Assembly: GCF_003149045.1 (NCBI RefSeq) | Contig: NZ_QGDU01000031.1 | Location: 1 to 41,442, forward strand | Direction of reading: 5' to 3' | DNA: 41,442 nt | From: Fibrobacter sp. UWR4 | Lineage (GTDB): Bacteria > Fibrobacterota > Fibrobacteria > Fibrobacterales > Fibrobacteraceae | Part shown: in pieces, positions 14,544-21,235 of the stretch | Position numbering within the stretch: the stretch's first letter is position 1 | How the letters are laid out: every line of letters starts with the position of its first letter | The notes under the pieces: model-generated | Told to the model about the DNA's origin: nothing | Databases searched by the model: none | Seen by the model: the letters and a program-made list of their open reading frames with translations, nothing else | Made by a program: the position numbers and the translations under genes

Positions 14544-15788
14544 ATGCGAGCTTTTTTCCCTCATAAGTTGTACAATCAGAGGCTGTTCTGCCGCCGTTGC
14601 CAGCAGGTGACGGACCACGGCATTTATGCCCGCGAAATGTACACTACCCTTGGAGGGATGGAGGCGAACATCCCGCTGCTGTGTACCTGCAGTGAATGCC
14701 AGACCATCTTTGTGGCGTTCTCCAACGAGTTCGTGTTCTGCAGGCCGGAACAGGTTAACCAGGACTACTCCAAGGTCTTTGGCGTGAACCGCATTATTCC
14801 GGGGAACTGGCTTTACTTTAAGGGATCGCAGAAACCCTGCGTTGTCAAGAGCGTGTTTCATGCGCCGGACAAGGATGTGGTGAACGTCGTTTACGATAAC
14901 GGACCGGTCCAGACGGTGGAATGCCCCAAGGTGGAAATCCAGCAGGAAGAGTCCCCCGGCGGCTACCGTCTGTTGCCTGCCCAGAGTGCCCACACTTTGA
15001 TTGGCGATCACATCTATCACACCATACGAGACCAGTTTGGCGTGGCCGTCGGTCTTGTGTGGGATGGGGAGAAGGATAAGCTGGCGGTGCTCCTGAAGGA
15101 TGGCATCCTGGTGTTGATTACCTTGCCCGATGCGGTCCAGAACATGCCCAACGATAAAATGCTTGAAATGGTCCGCGGTAAGTTAGCTCAAGTGTTCCCC
15201 CAGGACGTAGGCAACATTACGCTTGATTCCAGCCGGGGCATTGTATTCTTGAACGGCTTCACCAAGAACTTGTCCATCAAGCGCGCTATGGTGGCATGCA
15301 TCAACAGCCTACCTAAGGTTCGTGGCTGCGTAGACTTCGTAAAGATTCAGCCCGAGGATTACGCAACCGACGCGCAGATTGAACGTTTTGTCTTGACGCA
15401 ATTGGAGCAGCCCTCGTCCAGATTGTTCGATTATCACGTGACTGTACGTGCCGGCAAAGTCGAAGTAGACGCACGTTGTGCGGAAAAATATTACTCCAAG
15501 GATTTGGAAAATAAATTGGCTGAATTGCCCGGAGTCATGGATCTGAATTGTCGCATCGAGAGAATTCCCGACGACGCCATGGAAAATGACTTGCTGTGCA
15601 AGCAGATCGAAGCGGATCTGGCCTTGCATTCCATGCTCCAGGATACTTGTATTAAGGTTTCATTCTCCCAGAAGAAATTCTTGCTGGAAGGATTTGTTCA
15701 TACGACATTCCAGAAACAGCTGGCGTCCCTTTCCGTGATGAAAAGGGCGGTGACCACTGCGGTGGAAAATCGCTTGCGACAGATTTAA
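14544..15788 (+). CDS. Zinc-ribbon plus BON-like domain protein, unknown function
   Basis: 414 residues. N-terminal paired cysteines FCRRC (about 16-19) and CTCSEC (about 48-53) form a probable zinc ribbon. A middle beta-rich part (FGVNRIIPGNWLYFKG...) follows. The C-terminal half has two or more BON-like repeats, each with a strand pair such as ITLDSSRGIVFLNGFT then a helix and VRGCVDFV, and VTVRAGKVEVDARCAEK then GVMDLNCRIERI. BON domains usually bind membranes or ligands. No signal peptide is visible, so a cytoplasmic location is likely. A WYL regulator gene follows after 16 bp. Function unknown. Confidence 0.65.
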   Translation: MRAFFPHKLYNQRLFCRRCQQVTDHGIYAREMYTTLGGMEANIPLLCTCSECQTIFVAFSNEFVFCRPEQVNQDYSKVFGVNRIIPGNWLYFKGSQKPCVVKSVFHAPDKDVVNVVYDNGPVQTVECPKVEIQQEESPGGYRLLPAQSAHTLIGDHIYHTIRDQFGVAVGLVWDGEKDKLAVLLKDGILVLITLPDAVQNMPNDKMLEMVRGKLAQVFPQDVGNITLDSSRGIVFLNGFTKNLSIKRAMVACINSLPKVRGCVDFVKIQPEDYATDAQIERFVLTQLEQPSSRLFDYHVTVRAGKVEVDARCAEKYYSKDLENKLAELPGVMDLNCRIERIPDDAMENDLLCKQIEADLALHSMLQDTCIKVSFSQKKFLLEGFVHTTFQKQLASLSVMKRAVTTAVENRLRQI

Positions 15789-15804
15789 ATTTTGAGGAGC
15801 CCCT

Positions 15805-16782
15805 ATGGCGACTGGATACGAAAAGATTAATGCAATCAAGAGTCTCTTGAAGACAAAGATGACTGTGGCCCAGATGGCAAACTTGCTGAATTGCGGCCCC
15901 CGTACGGTGTTCCGCCATCTGGAGGTTTTGACCAACGAAAACTGCGGCCTGCGCAGAACAAAGGAAAATGGTCAGACTTATTACGTTATTCAAACTAACG
16001 AAGAAGTCAACTTCAACCAGACCATCGTTAAGCAGCTGGAAAAGATCAAGAAGAACATGGGGAGCGCCAACGCTCAGGACATCAAGAACGTAAAATTGGT
16101 GGACAAGATTATCGAGCAGTTGGGCGTGACCAATCCCGATGAATTCAAGCCGGAAGCTATTACCACGGACCCGGACTACATTTTGGATTACGGTCCCTTT
16201 AGCGATAATAAGCTGCAGAGCACCAGCATCAATCGGGTGCTGAAGGCAATCCACGATCACTTCATGATCAAGATTTCCTACAGGCCTTCGTCCCACGAAG
16301 CGGAACCCAGCATTTTTGAACTTCGCCCGGTGAAGGTTATCATGCGTATGGATACGCTGTACTTGATTGCCGCCGATGAAACTTACGAAGAAACCGGCGT
16401 GTTCAAGAATTTCCTGTTTGAAAATATCATTAGCGTGCAGGAAACCAACACCGCTTTCCAGAAGATTGCCTTTGACGCTGCGATCCACTACAAGTACGCC
16501 TTCGGTAAGTATACTGCGATGACGAAGCCGGAAGAAGTTTCCCTGCTGGTGAAGAACAAGTGGCTCCAGACTCAGTTTGAACGTTCCCACTTTACTCCGG
16601 AAGCCTCCAAGCGTATGGATAAAGATGGCAACATGATCGTGGATTTGAAACTGCGCCTGACTCCGGATTTCAAGACTTGGCTGTTGGGCGTTTCTCCCGA
16701 TGTGAAAATTTTGAAGCCCGCTTCCTTGAAGGAAGAAATCAAGGAAATGCTGAAAAAGACTTTAGCTGAAATGGACGATTAA
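15805..16782 (+). CDS. WYL-domain transcriptional regulator
   Basis: 325 residues. An N-terminal winged helix-turn-helix (about 5-65; KMTVAQMANLLNCGPRTVFRHLEVL) is followed by a helical linker. A WYL domain lies at about 150-230 (MIKISYRPSS..., FELRPVKVIMRMDTLYLIA) and a WCX-like C-terminal extension at about 240-325. WYL proteins sense nucleic acid or nucleotide ligands and regulate DNA-damage, phage-defence and metabolic genes. The target here is unknown. GAGGAG precedes the ATG. queA follows after only 9 bp, so the two are probably co-transcribed. Confidence 0.85.
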   Translation: MATGYEKINAIKSLLKTKMTVAQMANLLNCGPRTVFRHLEVLTNENCGLRRTKENGQTYYVIQTNEEVNFNQTIVKQLEKIKKNMGSANAQDIKNVKLVDKIIEQLGVTNPDEFKPEAITTDPDYILDYGPFSDNKLQSTSINRVLKAIHDHFMIKISYRPSSHEAEPSIFELRPVKVIMRMDTLYLIAADETYEETGVFKNFLFENIISVQETNTAFQKIAFDAAIHYKYAFGKYTAMTKPEEVSLLVKNKWLQTQFERSHFTPEASKRMDKDGNMIVDLKLRLTPDFKTWLLGVSPDVKILKPASLKEEIKEMLKKTLAEMDD

Positions 16783-16791
16783 GCGTTGGCT

Positions 16792-17835
16792 ATGGAACAC
16801 AATCTTTCTGATTACAGCTTTGAATTTCCGCCGGAACTGATTGCCAGCCGTACTGCTGGTAAGGGCAAGACCCGCATTTTACACTGCCCGAAGGATGGAG
16901 GCGAACGCCACATCATGAAGGCTCCCGAAATCGTTGACTTGTTCAAGCCCGGTGACTGTCTTGTGGTGAACAACACCAAGGTGATTCCCGCTCGCCTGTA
17001 CGGCAAGACCATGCACGACGGGGAAGTGGAAACCCTACTGGTCCAGGCCATGATTCCTGCTGAAGACGGTTCGGCACGGTACGAGGCGCAGGTTCGCCCG
17101 GGCAAGGCTTTTAAGGTTGGCCGCGAGTTGATGATCGCAGGAGTCAAGACTACGGTGGAATCCATCAACGAAGATGGTTCCCGCGTGCTGCGTTTTGCGG
17201 TGACGCCTGTGGAGCTTGAAGCTGTTATGAATGCTCAGGGCCATGTTCCGCTGCCGCCTTACATTAACCGCCCGGATGACGAAGAAGACAAGAAGGCATA
17301 CCAGACGATTTTTGCCAAGTATTCGGGTGCTGTGGCCGCCCCGACGGCTAGCCTCCACTTTAGCGAGGAAATGCTCGATGCGTTGAAGGCGAAGGGCGTG
17401 TACGTTGCCGAGGTGACACTTCATGTGGGCCCCGGCACCTTCCAGAATATTTCCGTAGAAGATTTCACCCAGCACAAGATGCACGGCGAACACTACGAAC
17501 TGACGCAGGAAAACGCCGACATTATCAACAAGGCAAAGGCTGCAGGTGGCCGCGTGGTGACTGTGGGTACTACCAGCACCCGTGTGGTGGAAACTATTGC
17601 GGATGACGCAGGCGTGGTCCGTGCCCAGAAGGGAGTGACGCACGCATTCTTCTATCCGGGATACCGCTACAAGATTGTGGATGGGCTGCTGACTAATTTC
17701 CATTGGCCCAAGAGCTCGCTGATTCTTTTGGTTTCCGCTTTCTATGGGCGTGAAAACACGCTGGCCGCTTATAAGATGGCCGTGGAAAACCAGCTGAAAC
17801 TGTTTAGCTACGGCGACGGCATGCTGATACTGTAA
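16792..17835 (+). CDS. queA: S-adenosylmethionine:tRNA ribosyltransferase-isomerase
   Basis: 347 residues from ATG 16792 (an in-frame TTG lies at 16786). QueA signatures are LSDYSFEFPPELIA at the start, the conserved NNTKVIPARL (about 62-71), SLHFSEEMLDAL, and LHVGPGTFQNI with HKMHGEHYEL near the centre. GTTSTRVVET and TNFHWPKSSLILLVSAF lie towards the C-terminus. It transfers the ribosyl group of SAM to preQ1 at tRNA position 34 in queuosine synthesis. It is tightly coupled to the WYL regulator gene upstream. A repeat-expanded terminator follows. Confidence 0.95.
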   Translation: MEHNLSDYSFEFPPELIASRTAGKGKTRILHCPKDGGERHIMKAPEIVDLFKPGDCLVVNNTKVIPARLYGKTMHDGEVETLLVQAMIPAEDGSARYEAQVRPGKAFKVGRELMIAGVKTTVESINEDGSRVLRFAVTPVELEAVMNAQGHVPLPPYINRPDDEEDKKAYQTIFAKYSGAVAAPTASLHFSEEMLDALKAKGVYVAEVTLHVGPGTFQNISVEDFTQHKMHGEHYELTQENADIINKAKAAGGRVVTVGTTSTRVVETIADDAGVVRAQKGVTHAFFYPGYRYKIVDGLLTNFHWPKSSLILLVSAFYGRENTLAAYKMAVENQLKLFSYGDGMLIL

Positions 17836-17844
17836 AAAATGGTT

Positions 17845-17917
17845 GCCCTCAGGGAAACGCGGGTTGATCGCAGGCTGGCCGCAGGTTGATCGCGGGTTGG
17901 CCGCAGGGCGTTTTTTT
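17845..17917 (+). terminator. queA terminator with a repeat-expanded loop
   Basis: GCCCT at 17845 and AGGGC near 17905, followed by seven T (17911-17917), make the base of an intrinsic terminator. The loop between them is filled by two imperfect 22-bp tandem copies (GCGGGTTGATCGCAGG..., then GCAGGTTGATCGCGGG...). The stem is weak by itself, and internal pairing in the repeats may compensate. Confidence 0.5.
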
Positions 17918-17918
17918 G

Positions 17919-18173
17919 GCGCGGACTAGTATGAATCTTTGCAAAGTGTGTGATTCATACTAGGATTTGGTCTCTGCTACGGGGGTGCCCTTGGTGGGCG
18001 TAGTATGGAAAATGGGAATTGTCTCTTTTCATACTAGTCCGCGCAGGGAGTGGTGTTTGCTAGTAGAATGAATCTTTGATAATACAACTATTCATACTAG
18101 GCCTACACCGGATAGGTCTTGTGCGGGGTGAAAAACGTAGTATGAAAATGAGCGTTTGCGAGGATTAGTACTA
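17919..18173. repeat. 255-bp direct repeat, copy A (downstream of the nuclease gene)
   Basis: It matches 19094-19348 over 255 bp with about five substitutions and no gap. It is internally palindromic. CTAGTATGAATC pairs with GATTCATACTAG. An outer pair, GCGCGGACTAGTATGAA against TTCATACTAGTCCGCGC, closes a ~120-nt structure. A second hairpin uses AATGAAT with ATTCATACTAG, and the core word TAGTATGA or its complement recurs about eight times. No ORF is evident. It is either a non-autonomous mobile element or a structured RNA. Confidence 0.9.
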
Positions 18174-18197
18174 GTCTCTTCTATAAGCCCCTTTCCC

Positions 18198-19010
18198 TTA
18201 CAAAAGATATTCCTTCGCAATTTGCTTTGCTTGAATCGGGCTTAAAGGCTGCTTGCCTGTTTCTAAAGAAATAATCAGATTTCTCCCGAGAACGTATCCG
18301 TCATTCAGATAGTAGTACATTTTTCTGACGGTTTTTTCTGCATAGGAATCTCTGTCTAGCATGCCAAAATGTTCCCACACGATTTCCTCTCCCGTTCGGA
18401 TATTTAGGCAGGTGAAATCTGGATATATAGTGATGCCGTTGATTGTATGAGGACATTCATAGCGAAAAGGAATTTTAAGCTGGTCCAAAGTGTCTGCGAT
18501 GAATGCTTCTGATTTAGATCTGACACGCAATCCGCAATTTGCGAAGTACTCGAAATCTCCATCAAGAAATGTTTTTCTCGTGTAGTCCTTGCTGAGCCAA
18601 TCTTCCGTGAACGTTTTCTTGTCGGGGCGGAATGGCGTGATCATTCTTTTTCGTAGAGACGGTATCTTGTTGGATATTTCATCGAGGTGAGTTTTTTCGA
18701 CGGCCTTTACTAAGGGATGCATCAATTTTTGAATTGTCCTAAGCGATGTCAAAAGTGTTTCGTCGTATTCTTTCTGGGCGAGTTTCTTTACGTCGGCAAG
18801 ATGTTTCTTATTGAGGTAAACTCCGTTGGAATATTTCTCCAGCACATGATAAAAACGAGGGATTTTATTTTTCCCTTGCTGCATCACGCGCAAATATCCC
18901 TCGGGGGCTTTCTTCAATGATCTTGTTTTTTCATTGCAAAGCTTGTTTATCATAGAGAGTTGTTTTTGTAGTTCCAATAGGAAATCGTTTGATAGTAGTG
19001 ATTTGAACAT
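18198..19010 (-). CDS. PD-(D/E)XK-like nuclease family protein, flanked by long direct repeats
   Basis: 270 residues. The N-terminal half is helical and Lys-rich, possibly a coiled coil and DNA contact. The C-terminal half looks like a restriction-endonuclease-type core: Glu in RSKSE (165-168), YPDFT (196-200) and the VWEHFGM block (Glu213), in the order E...D...E expected for PD-(D/E)XK enzymes. The remainder (YAEKTVRKMYYYLNDGYVLGRNLIIS) fits the last core helix and strand. I know similar uncharacterised proteins from Clostridia and Fibrobacter by pattern only. An AAGGAAG site precedes the ATG, with a dyad (19027-19041) at the promoter. The bracketing 255-bp repeats suggest the gene arrived or moves as a cassette. 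A defence role is possible but unproven. Confidence 0.65.
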   Translation of the reverse strand: MFKSLLSNDFLLELQKQLSMINKLCNEKTRSLKKAPEGYLRVMQQGKNKIPRFYHVLEKYSNGVYLNKKHLADVKKLAQKEYDETLLTSLRTIQKLMHPLVKAVEKTHLDEISNKIPSLRKRMITPFRPDKKTFTEDWLSKDYTRKTFLDGDFEYFANCGLRVRSKSEAFIADTLDQLKIPFRYECPHTINGITIYPDFTCLNIRTGEEIVWEHFGMLDRDSYAEKTVRKMYYYLNDGYVLGRNLIISLETGKQPLSPIQAKQIAKEYLL

Positions 19011-19026
19011 GAGGCTTCCTTTTATT

Positions 19027-19041
19027 GTGTATTCTATACAC
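19027..19041 (-). promoter_or_regulatory. Palindromic promoter/operator of the nuclease gene
   Basis: GTGTAT-TCT-ATACAC is a perfect 6-bp dyad 17 bp upstream of the start codon. The minus strand contains TATAGAAT within it, so a regulator bound here would cover a possible -10 region. This arrangement would suit autoregulation or repression of a potentially toxic nuclease (inference). Confidence 0.45.
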
Positions 19042-19093
19042 GCTTTTTTCCCTCGGTTTGTTCAAAGTTTTTTTGTAAAAAATATTCTACAGC

Positions 19094-19348
19094 GCGCGGA
19101 CTAGTATGAATCTTTGCAAAGCGTGTGATTCATACTAGGGTTTTGTCTTTGCTACGGGGGTGCCCTTGGTGGGCGTAGTATGGAAAATGGGAATTGTCTC
19201 TTTTCATACTAGTCCGCGCAGGGTGTGGTGTTTGCTAGTAGAATGAATCTTTGATAATACAACTATTCATACTAGGCCTACACCGGATAGGTCTTGTGCG
19301 GGGTGAAAAACGTAGTATGAAAATGAGCGTTTGCGAGGATTAGTACTA
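19094..19348. repeat. 255-bp direct repeat, copy B (upstream of the nuclease gene)
   Basis: Same orientation and length as copy A. The differences lie mostly in the first 60 bases (for example AAGTGTGTG in A, AAGCGTGTG in B), while the last ~160 bases look identical. The remainder of the 437-bp gap 19011-19447 contains the nuclease promoter on one side. On the other side (19349-19440) are imperfect repeats of words such as GCCCGATGTTCT and GCCTGATGTTCT. Confidence 0.9.
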
Positions 19349-19447
19349 ACCGCCGGCTGTTTTCCTCAGGCAGTTGCCAGCCCGATGTTCTAGCTGCAGG
19401 CCTGATGTTCTCCGGTGGCTTGATTGTTTGGCTTGGGGCGGGGTGTT

Positions 19448-19813
19448 TTATCTTTCCTTGCGGAGCGGTAACTCGCAGAAATATCCTTGCTGGCGGAGGG
19501 TAGCGAGGATTTTCAGTTGATTGGGCTGAGATTCCTTGAGAATTCCATCTAGTACGAACTGAGGGAGGCGTTTAAGAGGACGGAATTCCTGAGGGATGTC
19601 TTCCATGTTGGCTAGCTGCCAGCCTACCAGAATTTTGTCGATGAATTGACCCCAGGGGAAATTATCTTTCGGGGTTAAATAGAATTGGGCGGGTTTCTTG
19701 CTGTCCTTGCCATCGATGAGGAGGGAACCGTCCCGAAAACACTTGAGGACACTACCCTGGCGCTCTTGATTATCTGTGGCGGCCTGCGGCGGAATAACGA
19801 GAACGATCTTCAC
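19448..19813 (-). CDS. Hypothetical protein, 121 aa
   Basis: A small soluble protein starting MKIVLVIPPQAATDNQER, with SLLIDGKDSKKPAQFYLTP and a C-terminal helical region ending CELPLRKER. It begins 12 bp after the stop of the nitrilase-like gene on the same strand, so it is probably translated from the same mRNA. No family recognised. An N-terminal MKIVLVIPP strand could suggest a Rossmann-like start, but the protein is too short for a full domain. Confidence 0.55.
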   Translation of the reverse strand: MKIVLVIPPQAATDNQERQGSVLKCFRDGSLLIDGKDSKKPAQFYLTPKDNFPWGQFIDKILVGWQLANMEDIPQEFRPLKRLPQFVLDGILKESQPNQLKILATLRQQGYFCELPLRKER

Positions 19814-19825
19814 GGTGAATCCCCC

Positions 19826-21157
19826 TTACGAACCGGCCTGCGGGGCTGCGTCCTGAGTTACAATTTGCGGGGCGGCGTCCTGAGTTACAATTTGCGGGGC
19901 TGCGTCCTGAGTTTCAATTTGCGGGGCTGCGTCTTGAATGTTGTTTACTTGAGGGGACGTTCGTGGTGCGGCGTCCTGCGGGTTAGTGCCCTGCGGGTTG
20001 GCGTTCAAATGCGCGGCGTCCTGCAGCGCTGTTTCCTGCGGGGCGATGCCTTGAAGGACGGGAAAATCCTGGCGATATTTTTTTAGCGGTTCCAGATGGA
20101 CTTGACCGCGGATGATTTCTTCTGCGGAATCGCTGCCGGAGGCAATGACATTTCCCAGCGGGTCGATAAGCATGGACGTACCGGCCAGCTGTTTCGTGGG
20201 GTTACATTCCGAGGGGGAGACTCCGTTGACGGCGGCGATATACACCTGATTCTCGATGGCTCGAGCCCGTAGGAGAGTTTCCCAGTGGGCCTTCCTGACT
20301 TTGGGCCAGGCAGCCTGAACCGTAATGAGGTTGGCGCCCAACTTGACTGCGTCGCGGAACAGCTCCGGAAAACGCAGGTCGTAACAGATGACGGAAGCGA
20401 TTTTCCAGTCGCCTATTTCGAATAAAGTAATAGAGTCGCCAGAGGCAAAACCGCGGTTTAATTCCGGGAAGAAGGGGTGGACCTTGTCGTAGGCGCTCAC
20501 GGCACCGTTTCCGCCAGGCACAAATACTGCGGATCGATTGCGCAGTGCGGGGGAGGTTTCATCCTGCGCTGCCTCGCCGTTCCTTTTGGCGGAAACTTTT
20601 GCAATCCCCGCGCCAAACACGATGTCGCCTGTTTCGTTTGCCAACTGTTGCAAAAACTCTGCAGTCCCGCCGACGTTCCCATCTGCATTCCGCTCGACGC
20701 CATCTGCAGCCAACCCGCAATCTTCTGCATTCCGCCCGATGTTACTAGCGGCCAGCCCGTTGCAATCACCAGCCGTCACTTGGCTATCAAAATCTTCTGC
20801 GTATTTTTCGGGCTGCTGCGGAATATACCCGACGTCAAACATTTCCGGCAGTACAATCAGGCGGGGACACTTGCATCCCTCAGCCGACCTGACGCCACTT
20901 GCAGTCATCCCGCAACAGCCAGCGTCCAGCCCGACATCACCAGCGTCCATCCCGCGACAACCAGCGTCCAATCTGCAGTCACCCTCAGCCAACCTGGTAT
21001 CGTCTGCGTCCAACCTGACGCCACTTTCTGCTTCCCCGCGACTATTCGCGTTCAGCTCGTAGGCCCCCGCGGTTTGTAGCAGGGTTTTGACCTTGGCGAA
21101 ATTGGCGGTCTTTTCGCTTAAAAGGGATTCCATTTGGACGAGAATGATGTCTAACAT
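19826..21157 (-). CDS. Carbon-nitrogen hydrolase (nitrilase/omega-amidase-like) with three repeat expansions
   Basis: 443 residues against about 260 for YafV/omega-amidase relatives. The catalytic triad is visible: Glu in VLPEMFDVGY, Lys in YDKVHPFF and Cys in SVICYDLRFPELFR. The extra length comes from repetitive inserts. A 7-residue-period block before the catalytic Glu includes DAGDVGLDAGCCGM. A second 7-residue-period block (GLAASNI, GRNAEDC, GLAADGV) follows the MFDVGY loop. A C-terminal tail has a 9-residue period (TQDAAPQIV). All three can be read as surface-loop or tail expansions, so the core may still fold. Substrate is unknown; omega-amidases act on alpha-ketoglutaramate. It leads a two-gene minus-strand unit. 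Confidence 0.8.
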   Translation of the reverse strand: MLDIILVQMESLLSEKTANFAKVKTLLQTAGAYELNANSRGEAESGVRLDADDTRLAEGDCRLDAGCRGMDAGDVGLDAGCCGMTASGVRSAEGCKCPRLIVLPEMFDVGYIPQQPEKYAEDFDSQVTAGDCNGLAASNIGRNAEDCGLAADGVERNADGNVGGTAEFLQQLANETGDIVFGAGIAKVSAKRNGEAAQDETSPALRNRSAVFVPGGNGAVSAYDKVHPFFPELNRGFASGDSITLFEIGDWKIASVICYDLRFPELFRDAVKLGANLITVQAAWPKVRKAHWETLLRARAIENQVYIAAVNGVSPSECNPTKQLAGTSMLIDPLGNVIASGSDSAEEIIRGQVHLEPLKKYRQDFPVLQGIAPQETALQDAAHLNANPQGTNPQDAAPRTSPQVNNIQDAAPQIETQDAAPQIVTQDAAPQIVTQDAAPQAGS

Positions 21158-21235
21158 ACCCCGAAAATATAAAATATGCTGAGTTGGACGTTTCCGCCCT
21201 GCGCTTTTGGACAGTTAAAATTCTAATTTGGACGT

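Noticed and set aside
17919-19348. CRISPR or IS ends around the nuclease
   Set aside because: Only two long direct copies, no spacer series, no transposase and no short terminal inverted repeats typical of an IS.
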